From Paraflavitalea devenefica (GTDB lineage: Bacteria > Bacteroidota > Bacteroidia > Chitinophagales > Chitinophagaceae): DNA of 64,000 nt. Location: positions 558,001-622,000 of the forward strand of contig NZ_JAARML010000003.1 in assembly GCF_011759375.1 (NCBI RefSeq), in the 5' to 3' direction. The notes below the pieces were generated by a model that did no database searches, was not told where the DNA came from, and worked only from the letters and a program-made list of their open reading frames with translations. A program made the translations under genes and the position numbers. Within the stretch, counting starts at the first letter, position 1. Each line of letters starts with the position of its first letter. Shown here piece after piece: positions 17,319 through 25,453 of this stretch.

Positions 17319-17915
17319 TCATTGTTCATTGCGCACCCGGAAAATACGGGAAACATATTTCCCGATCATGTCAAATTCAAGATTGACCCGGCTGCCTGGT
17401 ATAATGCGTTGAATATCAGTATGCTCGAAAGTGTAAGGAATGATGGCTACGGAAAACTCATCGTGGGTAACCCCGAAAATGGTGAGACTGATGCCATTCA
17501 GGCTGATAGACCCTTTTTCTATTACCAGGGCGGCAAATGCCGGCGGGAACCTGAACCTGAATTCCCAGCTTCCGTCGCGGTCCTTTTTATCAATACACTC
17601 AGCGGTAGCGTCTACGTGCCCCTGCACGATATGGCCATCCAGCCTTCCCTGGAAAGACAGGCATCGCTCCAGGTTTACCAGGTCGCCGGTCTTCCAGCTT
17701 CCCAGGTTCGTCTTTTCCAGGGTCTCCGCAATGGCTGTCACCCGGTACTGGTCGCCTTTGATGGCTTCTACCGTCAAGCAGATCCCACTGTGGGAAACGC
17801 TTTGGTCTACTTTCAGCTCCCCGGTAATAGGGGAGGAGAGCCATAAAGTAAGATTGGTGCCTGCGGGTGAAATTTCCTCTATCCGGCCAGTGGCCTCTAT
17901 AATGCCTGTAAACAT
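17319..17915 (-). CDS. ribE: Riboflavin synthase, alpha subunit
   Basis: 198 residues, the usual length. It converts two 6,7-dimethyl-8-ribityllumazine molecules into riboflavin and a pyrimidinedione. Two tandem lumazine-binding domains are visible. The first begins MFTGIIEATGRI and includes HSGICLTVE; the second includes HIVQGHVDATAE and SISLNGISLTI. It is first in a minus-strand pair with the oxidoreductase gene. The other rib genes are not in this window. The upstream region is shared divergently with rpsU. Confidence 0.96.
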   Translation of the reverse strand: MFTGIIEATGRIEEISPAGTNLTLWLSSPITGELKVDQSVSHSGICLTVEAIKGDQYRVTAIAETLEKTNLGSWKTGDLVNLERCLSFQGRLDGHIVQGHVDATAECIDKKDRDGSWEFRFRFPPAFAALVIEKGSISLNGISLTIFGVTHDEFSVAIIPYTFEHTDIQRIIPGSRVNLEFDMIGKYVSRIFRVRNEQ

Positions 17916-17946
17916 GGTAACAAAAGTCGGTTTTTTAATAGTAATC

Positions 17947-17977
17947 TTGTTCTATTTCAGAATTTCTGTTATCTTTG
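17947..17977 (+). promoter_or_regulatory. rpsU promoter (TTG / TATCTTTG)
   Basis: TTG at 17947-17949 and TATCTTTG at 17970-17977, separated by 20 nt, fit the Bacteroidetes -33/-7 consensus. Transcription would start near 17985. Confidence 0.6.
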
Positions 17978-17995
17978 CTGCCCCAAAAGCATTTT

Positions 17996-18004
17996 AAAGG
18001 AGGT
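17996..18004 (+). promoter_or_regulatory. Perfect Shine-Dalgarno sequence before rpsU
   Basis: AAAGGAGGT ends 8 nt before the rpsU ATG and is fully complementary to the 16S anti-Shine-Dalgarno. Most other genes here have only A-rich leaders. In Bacteroidetes the anti-SD is sequestered on the ribosome by a pocket including bS21, so a strong SD on the bS21 mRNA suggests translational autoregulation. Confidence 0.85.
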
Positions 18005-18012
18005 ATACAACT

Positions 18013-18210
18013 ATGCTGATCATTGATTCAAAAGATTGCGAAAATATTGACAAAGCGCTCAAGAAGTACAAGAAGAAGTTTGAAAAAGCCAAGATCCTGT
18101 TGCAACTGAGAGAGCGTCAATCTTACACCAAGCCGTCTGTAAGGCGTCGTAACCAGGTGTTGAAAGCTGTCTATAAGCAAAAAATAGCCAGCGGTCAGAT
18201 CGAAGGATAA
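18013..18210 (+). CDS. rpsU: 30S ribosomal protein bS21
   Basis: 65 residues, full length. A basic helical protein of the small-subunit platform; LLQLRERQSYTKPSVRRR is the conserved core. The gene stands alone between its own promoter and terminator. Its leader holds the strongest SD sequence noticed in the window, which in this phylum is linked to feedback control by bS21 itself. Confidence 0.97.
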   Translation: MLIIDSKDCENIDKALKKYKKKFEKAKILLQLRERQSYTKPSVRRRNQVLKAVYKQKIASGQIEG

Positions 18211-18237
18211 TTCATTCATTCTGAATAGTATATTGGA

Positions 18238-18275
18238 ATAGCTGCAAAGTTCTTAGCTTTGTGGCTATTTTTTTG
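18238..18275 (+). terminator. rpsU terminator
   Basis: ATAGC/GCTAT and CAAAG/CTTTG form a two-part stem with a 2x2 TG internal loop, followed by T7 and G. Confidence 0.8.
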
Positions 18276-18337
18276 TGTATACGTAAATATTTAATATGAA
18301 GTGCAGGGTATTGGTATACGCTTAAACACCGGATCGG

Positions 18338-19840
18338 ATGAAAAAACTAACATGGCTTACGGGATTACTGCTCCTTATTTTCCTTATCCTCATTGCCTGG
18401 CTCTGCTTTTTCCAGTTTCCGTCACAGGATGATTTTGCAGGCAGCTACCTGGAAAAGAAATATGGCCTGGGTGGGGCTATACAATGGTACCTGCGTGAAA
18501 AGAATGGACGATTCACCAGTATTCCTGTTTTTCTGACGATCAGCTCCTCAAAGTCTTTGCTAAGCCAATATGGCCTTCTTCTTCTTGGCTTTCTGATCAC
18601 TACCTTTTGCTGCCTTTTTTTCTTTGTAAGGATATGTAGCAGGCGTTTGTTTGAACCTGTCCTGAATGGTCTGCAAATAGCTGGAATTTCGGCCATGATG
18701 TTGCTGGTATTTCTTGATACTGTACCTGAAGTATCCTCTTTTATTTACTGGGTGGCTACCAGTGTTACCTACCTGGTGCCATTTGCCTTTTTTTTACTGT
18801 TGATCTGCGCCTATTTTTCGTTGTTCAAAGCTCCACCCAAACGCAAATGGTTGCAGATGATCATCATTTGCGTGGCTACCTGCCTGCTGGGTGGTTGCAA
18901 CGAAATCATGTTATTCTACGTTTGTGCCTTACCCTTTTTAATTGGTCTTACCATCCTTGGTTCGGGCAAGCGGGTTCCTGTGCAGATCATTGTTATCGCC
19001 ATCCTGGCTATATTGCTGTTGATAGCGTCTGTGCTAATACCGGGCAACGACGCACGTGCGGGCCATTTTGTACAAAATCAATCCTGGGCCACGTCTGTAG
19101 CCGGCGCAACTTTCCGTACCTGGCAAACCGTACAGTGCATTTTCTCCAGTTCCTTGTTCTATCTGAGCTGCCTGGGTATTCTTATCGCTTCGGGTTATCT
19201 TAAGCCACCGGTCGTTGCCTGGTTTGCTTCCAAAAAAAGCAACTGGCTTGCAGAGACAGGTTGTGTAGTGGGAATGATATTTTGTTTTAATCTGGTGATA
19301 AGGCAGATAGGTGGCGAAATCGTTCCCCCACGTGCCACTAATATTATAGTCTGCATCAGCCTGCTGGGATTTTGGTGGATAATGCTGATGAATGCGGCCC
19401 GGATACAGCAGCTTCTACGTGTTATACATGACAACCGGCATCTGGTACTTCCTGTTTTTTCTTTGGCATACTGCCTTGCACTGATAGGGTCGGAATTTTC
19501 ATCGCAGTTGATGAAGAACCTGGTGGAAGCCCCTTTACATGCTGCCGTATTGAAACAAAGAGAGGCCGTGATCTTTCGCGAAAAAGCCAATGGAAAGAAT
19601 CTGGCAACTATAAAACCCTACCAGGAAGAAGTGGCGCTTCTCATTAAGGAAAAGTATAAGGATAAAGGCAATTTCGTTATGGATGAATTTACAATGCCTC
19701 CTTCCTTTTCTTATTTTCAAGACGAACCCAACAAGAAGGAATATGCTTATTTTTATGCTGAATACTATGGAATAGATACCATAGCGAGTACAAATGGCAA
19801 ATTTGTAAGATGGGGCCTGTTGCGTAATAGTCGGAAATAA
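18338..19840 (+). CDS. Polytopic membrane protein resembling DUF6056/GT-C-like proteins
   Basis: 500 residues with about ten transmembrane helices. After the first helix comes QFPSQDDFAGSYLEKKYG, an acidic DD pair in the first external loop as in GT-C glycosyltransferases and the DUF6056 family. The loops include EVSSFIYWVATSVTYLVPF and an NEIMLFYV segment. A soluble, charged tail of about 90 residues closes the protein. Two glycan-type genes (GT2 transferase and methyltransferase) follow 27 bp downstream in the same direction, so a shared role in surface polysaccharide or lipid modification is inferred. The exact reaction is unknown. Confidence 0.6.
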   Translation: MKKLTWLTGLLLLIFLILIAWLCFFQFPSQDDFAGSYLEKKYGLGGAIQWYLREKNGRFTSIPVFLTISSSKSLLSQYGLLLLGFLITTFCCLFFFVRICSRRLFEPVLNGLQIAGISAMMLLVFLDTVPEVSSFIYWVATSVTYLVPFAFFLLLICAYFSLFKAPPKRKWLQMIIICVATCLLGGCNEIMLFYVCALPFLIGLTILGSGKRVPVQIIVIAILAILLLIASVLIPGNDARAGHFVQNQSWATSVAGATFRTWQTVQCIFSSSLFYLSCLGILIASGYLKPPVVAWFASKKSNWLAETGCVVGMIFCFNLVIRQIGGEIVPPRATNIIVCISLLGFWWIMLMNAARIQQLLRVIHDNRHLVLPVFSLAYCLALIGSEFSSQLMKNLVEAPLHAAVLKQREAVIFREKANGKNLATIKPYQEEVALLIKEKYKDKGNFVMDEFTMPPSFSYFQDEPNKKEYAYFYAEYYGIDTIASTNGKFVRWGLLRNSRK

Positions 19841-19867
19841 ATTCCCGGAGAAATACTTTCCCTAAAG

Positions 19868-20581
19868 ATGATCAGTATCGTATTGCCTGTTTATAATGAA
19901 TGCAAGAGGCTGGAAGAGGGGTTACCCGACCTGATTACTGTATTGAAAGCTCAAAATATTGATTATGAGTTGATTATTGTTGATGATGGTTCTGAGTCCG
20001 GTGAGCGGATAGGGGAGATTGCCCGTCATCATACCTGTAGCTACATCCGGAATGAGCAGAATGCAGGAAAAGGGATGGCTGTTAAAAGAGGGGTGATGGC
20101 TGCTGCGGGCGATATCATCCTGTTCATGGACGGCGATTTCCCCTTCCACCTTTCCATCATTCATGAAATAATGGGTAAACTGCAAACGGAATATGTGGTC
20201 ATTGGCGACAGGACTTTACCAGGGTCCCGGTTTCCCGATACGCTTAGCAGTTCCAGGAAATGGGGTAGCCGTATCCTTTCGTGGATCATCAGTAATTTGT
20301 ATGTTAAAGGGATCAGGGATAGTCAATGCGGAATAAAAGGTTTCAGGGCCCCTATAGCGAAAGCAGTGTTTAGCAAGGCTACGCTTACCTCTTTTGCTTT
20401 TGATGTGGAAATATTGTTTATTACCAGGAAAAATAATTATCACATTGCAAGGCTCCCCGTTCATGTGTTTCCACAGCCAACCACTTCTGTGAAAGTAATG
20501 AAAGACGGACTGTTGATGTTACTTGGCCTGGTCAGGATCTTAATCAATGATCTAAGCGGAAAATATCGCATTGATGAATAG
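19868..20581 (+). CDS. Glycosyltransferase family 2, dolichyl/polyprenyl-phosphate sugar synthase-like
   Basis: 237 residues, soluble GT-A fold without the extra membrane helices of GtrB-type enzymes. Nucleotide-sugar binding is shown by SIVLPVYNECKRLEEGLP and the IIVDDGS motif (Asp 39/40); the metal-binding DGD is at 88-90 (FMDGDFPF). DSQCGIKGFRA and FDVEILFITRK are typical of DPM1/DPG-synthase proteins, which load mannose or glucose onto polyprenyl phosphate. A GT-C-like membrane protein lies just upstream, a natural user of such a lipid-linked sugar. Its last 8 bp overlap the methyltransferase start, so the two are translationally coupled. Confidence 0.85.
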   Translation: MISIVLPVYNECKRLEEGLPDLITVLKAQNIDYELIIVDDGSESGERIGEIARHHTCSYIRNEQNAGKGMAVKRGVMAAAGDIILFMDGDFPFHLSIIHEIMGKLQTEYVVIGDRTLPGSRFPDTLSSSRKWGSRILSWIISNLYVKGIRDSQCGIKGFRAPIAKAVFSKATLTSFAFDVEILFITRKNNYHIARLPVHVFPQPTTSVKVMKDGLLMLLGLVRILINDLSGKYRIDE

Positions 20582-21281
20582 GAAATGGACAAACATTATC
20601 CGGTTTTTAATGGATGAATGTGTTCCTCCCATTATCAGGGACAACAAATGGTTCATGTATCCATTTTACTATTGGGCTTACAGGGGTAAGCATGTTACTA
20701 CCCTGATGGATTTTAAGCAAAAGTATTTTGAATGGGACCCGGCACAATTGCAGCAATTCTATGAAAAGATCCATTCCATCTCATCCGACAGGCAAACTGA
20801 TGTTTCCGCAAACGGTATCCGGATCATCATGGATCATTGCAGCGAACAGGTGGAATCGGTGCTGGATGTTGGCTGTGGAAAAGGTCACCTGCTTGGGCTA
20901 ATAAAACAAGCTTATCCCGGAATAGAACTCCATGGGGCAGATTTCGTGACCAGGAAGTTACCTGAAAATATATCGTTTGTAATGGCAGAGGCGACCTGTT
21001 TGCCGTTTGCCGATAAGGCCTTTGACCTGGTTCTTTGTACGCACACTATTGAACATATTTATAAGGCCCGCGAATTGGTAAAAGAGCTTAAAAGGGTTGC
21101 CAGGAAAAAGATCATTATCATTACGCCGAAACAGCGTTATTTTTACTATACTTTGGATGAACATATTCTTTTTTTCCCTCAAAAGGAATTGTTGACGAAT
21201 TTGGTAGAAATGGAAAAATATGACTGTTCAAACATTGAAGGGGACTGGGTATATATTGGCTATATGCCCGTAAAAAGCTAG
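20574..21281 (+). CDS. Class I SAM-dependent methyltransferase
   Basis: 235 residues from the ATG at 20574, overlapping the glycosyltransferase stop. Motif I, VLDVGCGKGHLLGLI, is at about residues 96-110. The acidic strand-2 end is in ELHGADFV. LPFADKAFDLVLCTHTIEHI is the Methyltransf_11-type post-motif. The N-terminal 90 residues are specific to this protein and rich in aromatic residues, which may form the acceptor site. It probably methylates a product of the same small glycan operon. Acceptor unknown. Confidence 0.85.
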   Translation: MNRKWTNIIRFLMDECVPPIIRDNKWFMYPFYYWAYRGKHVTTLMDFKQKYFEWDPAQLQQFYEKIHSISSDRQTDVSANGIRIIMDHCSEQVESVLDVGCGKGHLLGLIKQAYPGIELHGADFVTRKLPENISFVMAEATCLPFADKAFDLVLCTHTIEHIYKARELVKELKRVARKKIIIITPKQRYFYYTLDEHILFFPQKELLTNLVEMEKYDCSNIEGDWVYIGYMPVKS

Positions 21282-21284
21282 ATC

Positions 21285-22193
21285 ATGGCAATAAGCGATC
21301 ATAATGCCCTGGAAGCGTTCATAGCCTACCTCACCTTCGAAAAAAGGTATTCCCGGCACACTGTGCTGGCCTATCAGGATGATCTGCAGGAGTTTACCAA
21401 ATTCCTGGCCGATCAATTTGAAATGGTAAACCCCGCCCTGACGGAGATCTCAGCCTCCATGATCAGGAGCTGGCTGGCCGCCCTGAAAGAAGAGAACAAG
21501 TCGGCTAGAACCATCAATCGTAAGATATCCTCCCTCAAGTCTTTCTTCAAATACCATTTACGGCGGGGCAACCTGGAAAAAACGCCCATGAGCAGTGTTA
21601 CAGCCCCTAAGATCAGTAAAAAACTGCCGCAATATGTGGAACAGCAGGACATGAATACCCTGTTTAGCCACGTGGAATTTCCCGACACCTGGCGGGGGCA
21701 TACCGACAGACTGCTCCTGTCCATTTTCTATAATACCGGCATGCGCCTGTCGGAGCTCGTAAACCTCCGGGAAAGCCAGGTAAATGCGGCCGGAAACACC
21801 CTGAAGATCCTGGGCAAAGGCAACAAGGAACGCCTGGTGCCGGTAAGCCCGGAATTAATAGCGTCCATACAAGGCTATATCAGCCGGAAAAGAAGCGAAC
21901 TGAAAACGCCGGATACGACTTACCTGCTGGTAAATGAAAAAGGCAAAAAACTGGCGCCGAGGTCTGTATATCAGTCTGTAAATAACTGGCTGAAAACAGT
22001 TACCACGATCGATAAAAAGAGCCCGCACGTATTGCGCCATACCTTTGCTACCCACCTCATGAATAATGGCGCCGATATCAATGCTGTTAAAGAATTACTG
22101 GGGCATTCCAGCCTTGCTGCTACACAGATCTACACACACAACACCATCGAGAAGCTAAAGGATGTGTACAAAAAGGCACATCCCAAAGCATAA
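21285..22193 (+). CDS. Tyrosine recombinase, XerC/XerD type
   Basis: 302 residues, normal for Xer recombinases, which resolve chromosome dimers at dif. The SAM-like N-terminal core-binding domain covers about 1-95. The catalytic domain has the full set: R154 (TGMRLSEL), K178 (GKGNKERL), H248 and R251 (HVLRH), H274 (LGHSSLAATQIY) and nucleophile Y283. It starts 3 bp after the methyltransferase stop. No integrase-type arm-binding domain or mobile-element genes are nearby, so a housekeeping role is more likely than phage integration. XerC versus XerD cannot be decided by eye. Confidence 0.88.
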   Translation: MAISDHNALEAFIAYLTFEKRYSRHTVLAYQDDLQEFTKFLADQFEMVNPALTEISASMIRSWLAALKEENKSARTINRKISSLKSFFKYHLRRGNLEKTPMSSVTAPKISKKLPQYVEQQDMNTLFSHVEFPDTWRGHTDRLLLSIFYNTGMRLSELVNLRESQVNAAGNTLKILGKGNKERLVPVSPELIASIQGYISRKRSELKTPDTTYLLVNEKGKKLAPRSVYQSVNNWLKTVTTIDKKSPHVLRHTFATHLMNNGADINAVKELLGHSSLAATQIYTHNTIEKLKDVYKKAHPKA

Positions 22194-22488
22194 AGGCGTA
22201 TCGATTTTGCACGGAATTTAGCAGATTGTTAACCAATACGATAAGTGTATAACAGACAATCGTTAAATCTGGGTTGTAAGTAAGTAAAGGGTGTAAAAAA
22301 AAATGCTGAAAACCATAACAACTTAATGGTGTAACACGTTATATTTTTAGTGCTGCAAACAGGAAATTTAATTTGGAAAGAAAAAGATGCTGTATTAACT
22401 TCATAGGAGTTAAAAAGCTCTCGCCTATGTAACAGTATTTACTCCTCAAGATCTTTATTTATTGTTCACAGTTTAAAATGCGATTGTT

Positions 22489-22788
22489 ATGAACGTCAAC
22501 ATTCAGACCGTGCGTTTTACTCCCGATGTAAAACTGGTAGATTATGTTAACAAAAAACTTCAAAAACTCAACACTTTTCATGACCGCATTATCAAGGTAG
22601 ATGTGTTTCTAAAGCTGGATAATGTAGTTCACAACATCAAAGATAAAATCGCAGAAATACGCGTCCAGATACCCCGGTACCAGTTCTTTGTAAAAGCATC
22701 CTCCAAGTCATTTGAAGAGTCTTTCGACAATGCGCTGGACTCCCTGGTAAACCAGGTCAAAAGAAAAAAAGAAAAGCAAGCAGCTTAA
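22489..22788 (+). CDS. hpf: Ribosome hibernation-promoting factor (Hpf/RaiA/YfiA family), short form
   Basis: 99 residues, matching the short form without the dimerisation domain. It binds the 30S decoding centre and silences ribosomes in stationary phase. The fold starts MNVNIQTVRFTPDVKLVDYVNKKL and ends with the basic helix SFDNALDSLVNQVKRKKEK. It is followed at once by a strong terminator. The 295 bp before it hold no gene that I can support. Confidence 0.9.
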   Translation: MNVNIQTVRFTPDVKLVDYVNKKLQKLNTFHDRIIKVDVFLKLDNVVHNIKDKIAEIRVQIPRYQFFVKASSKSFEESFDNALDSLVNQVKRKKEKQAA

Positions 22789-22801
22789 AAAAAAGATTGA
22801 A

Positions 22802-22832
22802 AGCTGCCCCGTACCCGGGGCAGCTTTTTTTA
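22802..22832 (+). terminator. hpf terminator
   Basis: AGCTGCCCC (22802-22810) pairs with GGGGCAGCT (22817-22825) and is followed by a T-tract. Nine perfect base pairs. Confidence 0.9.
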
Positions 22833-23179
22833 TTATACTCCCTCCTCAGGTCCGTTCCGGGTTACAGGCCCCTGTTTGTTACCAGTGTATAATTTCTTTT
22901 CTGCTTATGGTGTTATGATTGCACCAAAGCAATATCTTGCGGCCCGAAATAAGGAAAGGGTGCAATTTGCCCTCTTAACCTATTGTTGAAGGAAAGGGCA
23001 GGAGTGAATGCAAAGGATTGAAAACAAGCAAAAAAAATTGGAGTCAAAGTTTTTGTATTTAACAAATTCGTTTACCTTTGCCTTCCCAAAAAATAAGCAG
23101 GGTACCGGTGAGTGTGCGGGAAGTTCTTTAGAATGTTGAATGTCAGGATATTTTACCAGCTTCAACAATCGTTTTACAG
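22833..23179. other. Intergenic region upstream of the tRNA cluster
   Basis: About 350 bp without a supportable gene. Its right half carries the promoter at 23052-23080. Confidence 0.5.
23052..23080 (+). promoter_or_regulatory. Promoter of the tRNA/tuf cluster
   Basis: TTTG at 23052-23055 and TACCTTTG at 23073-23080 with 17 nt between. The -7 box is a perfect TAnnTTTG; the spacer is slightly short. Confidence 0.55.
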
Positions 23180-23252
23180 GCCACTTTAGCTCCGCTGGTA
23201 GAGCATCCCGATTGTATCGGGAAGGTCGCTGGTTCGATTAGAGTGCCTGAGA
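23180..23252 (+). pseudogene. Degenerate tRNA-Thr (TGT) pseudogene
   Basis: The 5' part is a tRNA-Thr copy: acceptor strand GCCACTT, a normal D arm, and anticodon stem TCCCG/CGGGA with loop ATTGTAT (anticodon TGT). The T stem begins GCTGG and the loop TTCGATT is present to 23239. The expected CCAGC and the 3' acceptor AAGTGGC are missing and replaced by unrelated sequence. An intact tRNA-Thr (TGT) with the same acceptor start lies at 23262. The copy therefore cannot form a cloverleaf. Confidence 0.75.
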
Positions 23253-23261
23253 AGCAAAATT

Positions 23262-23337
23262 GCCACTTTAGCTCAGCTGGTAGAGCAACTGATTTGTAAT
23301 CAGTAGGTCGTTGGTTCGATTCCGACAAGTGGCTCCA
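23262..23337 (+). tRNA. tRNA-Thr (anticodon TGT)
   Basis: Acceptor GCCACTT/AAGTGGC, anticodon stem ACTGA/TCAGT with loop TTTGTAA (TGT, Thr), and T stem GTTGG/CCGAC. Discriminator T, and CCA is encoded at 23335-23337, unlike the other tRNA genes here. It directly follows the degenerate copy. Confidence 0.95.
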
Positions 23338-23416
23338 ATAAAACCCGGATTGGGGTACGAAGCTGAAACAGTTGTAGCTTCGGATCTGATTGCAACCATT
23401 TCGGATTTTATAATAA

Positions 23417-23499
23417 GGGCAGATTCCAGAGCGGCCAAATGGGGCGGACTGTAAATCCGCTGTCTTTCGACTTCAGAGGTTCGAATCCTCTTCTGCCCA
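23417..23499 (+). tRNA. tRNA-Tyr (anticodon GTA)
   Basis: Class II tRNA of 83 nt. Acceptor GGGCAGA/TCTGCCC, anticodon stem GCGGA/TCCGC with loop CTGTAAA (GTA, Tyr), a long variable arm and T loop GGTTCGAATCC. Discriminator A; no encoded CCA. Confidence 0.95.
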
Positions 23500-23518
23500 C
23501 TTGCTCTTTGATCAGGAG

Positions 23519-23577
23519 CATTGAATATTGAAAATTGAGCATTTACAATGGCAATTTTTCAATATTCAATGTTCAGT
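23519..23577. repeat. AT-rich inverted repeat between tRNA-Tyr and tRNA-Gly
   Basis: CATTGAATATTGAAAATTG on the left pairs with CAATTTTTCAATATTCAATG on the right with about one mismatch, around a short AT-rich loop. It could form a hairpin of nearly 20 bp in the tRNA precursor. Confidence 0.65.
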
Positions 23578-23589
23578 TTTAAGCAACAA

Positions 23590-23662
23590 GCGGGAGTAGC
23601 TCATTTGGTAGAGCGATAGCCTTCCAAGCTATAGGTGGCGAGTTCGAGCCTCGTCTCCCGCT
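23590..23662 (+). tRNA. tRNA-Gly (anticodon TCC)
   Basis: Acceptor GCGGGAG/CTCCCGC, anticodon stem ATAGC/GCTAT with loop CTTCCAA (TCC, Gly), T arm GAGTTCGAGCCTC. 73 nt, no CCA encoded. Confidence 0.95.
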
Positions 23663-23743
23663 CTGAATTGATAAGTCATATCAAACAGGATCAAATGGTG
23701 TACCATTTGGCAGGTTTGATGCACTGACTTCAATGACTGAGAA

Positions 23744-23815
<72 letters not shown>

Positions 23816-23846
23816 CAGTTCTTTAAAAATTGTAAACAGGGGTCTT

Positions 23847-23962
23847 GATGAGCCGCCTGTCAAAACAAAGCTCATCCGGATCAGTGGAGAATGATCCCGT
23901 TTTGGCGGGAAAAGCAATTAGAATGTGCGTCGCACAAAATGCTTGTTAGCATAGCTGGTGCC
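23847..23962 (+). other. Structured leader between tRNA-Thr and tuf
   Basis: Successive short hairpins lie in the 200 nt before tuf: GATGAGC/GCTCATC (23847-23876), GGATCA/TGATCC (23878-23897), CCCG/CGGG (23896-23909, alternative to the previous one), TGTGCG/CGCACA (23934-23946) and ATGCT/AGCAT (23949-23962). They may guide tRNA-mRNA processing or control tuf translation. Confidence 0.45.
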
Positions 23963-24017
23963 GACTACATGATAAAAAACAAACATTGTAAAACCACACA
24001 ACTAAAAACAGATAACG

Positions 24018-25205
24018 ATGTCAAAAGAGACTTTTAAGAGGGATAAACCTCACGTTAACGTTGGTACCATTGGCCACATTGACCACGGTAAAACCACCCT
24101 TACTGCTGCTATCACTACCATCTTGTCTACAAGAGGTATGGCGCAGGCGAAAAAATATGATGAAATTGATGCCGCACCTGAAGAAAAAGAGCGTGGTATC
24201 ACCATCAATACCGCACACGTGGAATACCAAACGGCCAATCGTCACTATGCCCACGTTGACTGTCCTGGTCACGCTGACTATGTGAAGAACATGATTACCG
24301 GTGCTGCCCAGATGGACGGCGCTATCCTGGTTGTGGCGGCTACAGACGGTCCTATGCCCCAAACAAAAGAGCACATCCTGCTGGCTCGTCAGGTAGGTGT
24401 TCCCCGTATGGTGGTTTTCATGAACAAAGTTGACCTGGTTGATGACCCCGAGTTACTCGAACTGGTGGAAATGGAAATTCGTGAACTGTTGACTTTCTAT
24501 GGTTTCGACGGAGATAATACACCTATCATAAAAGGTTCTGCTACCGGCGCTCTGGCTGGTGAAGAAAAATGGGTAAAAGCTATCGACGAGCTGATGGAAG
24601 CTGTTGATACTTACATCCCGCTGCCTCCCCGTCCTGTTGATCAGCCGTTCCTGATGAGTGTGGAAGACGTATTCTCCATCACTGGTCGTGGTACTGTTGC
24701 TACTGGTCGTATCGAGCGTGGTCGTATTAAAGTAGGTGAAGCCATCGAGATCGTAGGTCTGATGGATGCTCCCCTGTCTTCTACTGTAACAGGTGTGGAA
24801 ATGTTCCGCAAACTCCTGGATCAGGGTGAAGCTGGTGACAACGCTGGTCTGCTGTTACGTGGTATTGAAAAGAACCAAATTCGTCGTGGAATGGTACTGG
24901 TAAAACCAGGTTCTATCACTCCGCACACTGAATTCAAAGGCGAAGTTTACGTACTGAGCAAAGAAGAAGGTGGCCGTCACACGCCGTTCTTTAACAAATA
25001 CCGTCCTCAGTTCTATTTCCGTACTACCGACGTAACTGGCGAGGTTGAATTACCTGCTGGTACTGAGATGGTAATGCCTGGCGATAACACTTCACTGACT
25101 GTGAAACTGATCCAACCCATCGCGATGGAGAAAGGTCTGAAATTCGCTATCCGTGAAGGTGGCCGTACAGTAGGTGCCGGTCAGGTTACTGATATCATAA
25201 AATAA
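24018..25205 (+). CDS. tuf: Translation elongation factor Tu
   Basis: 395 residues, full length. The GTPase brings aminoacyl-tRNA to the ribosomal A site. G1 is GHIDHGKT, G2 contains the RGIT switch I, G3 is DCPGHADY, G4 is NKVD. Domains 2 and 3 follow with GRGTVATGRIERG and the C-terminal GGRTVGAGQVT. The gene lies between four tRNA genes and tRNA-Trp, the standard Bacteroidetes arrangement upstream of secE-nusG. It has its own terminator and a hairpin-rich leader. Codon use is strongly biased as in other highly expressed genes. Confidence 0.98.
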   Translation: MSKETFKRDKPHVNVGTIGHIDHGKTTLTAAITTILSTRGMAQAKKYDEIDAAPEEKERGITINTAHVEYQTANRHYAHVDCPGHADYVKNMITGAAQMDGAILVVAATDGPMPQTKEHILLARQVGVPRMVVFMNKVDLVDDPELLELVEMEIRELLTFYGFDGDNTPIIKGSATGALAGEEKWVKAIDELMEAVDTYIPLPPRPVDQPFLMSVEDVFSITGRGTVATGRIERGRIKVGEAIEIVGLMDAPLSSTVTGVEMFRKLLDQGEAGDNAGLLLRGIEKNQIRRGMVLVKPGSITPHTEFKGEVYVLSKEEGGRHTPFFNKYRPQFYFRTTDVTGEVELPAGTEMVMPGDNTSLTVKLIQPIAMEKGLKFAIREGGRTVGAGQVTDIIK

Positions 25206-25260
25206 GCACTGCTTTTCCCCTTTTAGGGGTTGAGTATGAAAGCTTAGACGTATATTTGCA

Positions 25261-25292
25261 AAGTACCTGAACCTTATGGTTCAGGTACTTTG
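25261..25292 (+). terminator. tuf terminator-like hairpin
   Basis: A perfect 13-bp stem, AAGTACCTGAACC with its complement at 25278-25290, closes a TTAT loop. The T-tract after it is weak, so it may also be a processing or stability element. Confidence 0.65.
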
Positions 25293-25372
25293 TTCTAAAA
25301 AGGAAGTTCTTTACATAGCCCGTTTAAGCCCCTTATACACAAAGGGTTACAAAATCGGGATAAATTGAATAC

Positions 25373-25443
25373 ACGGGCATGGTGCAACGGTAGCATACGG
25401 GTCTCCAAAACCTTTGATCTGGGTTCGAATCCTAGTGCCCGTG
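25373..25443 (+). tRNA. tRNA-Trp (anticodon CCA)
   Basis: Acceptor ACGGGCA/TGCCCGT, anticodon loop CTCCAAA (CCA, Trp), T arm GGGTTCGAATCCT. 71 nt, located between tuf and secE as in many bacteria. No CCA end encoded. Confidence 0.95.
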
Positions 25444-25453
25444 CTAATAATTT

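Noticed and set aside
21285..22193. XerC/D-like recombinase as the integrase of a mobile element next to tRNA genes
   Set aside because: It is of housekeeping Xer length, has no arm-binding domain, and no phage genes, att duplication or excess foreign genes lie nearby.
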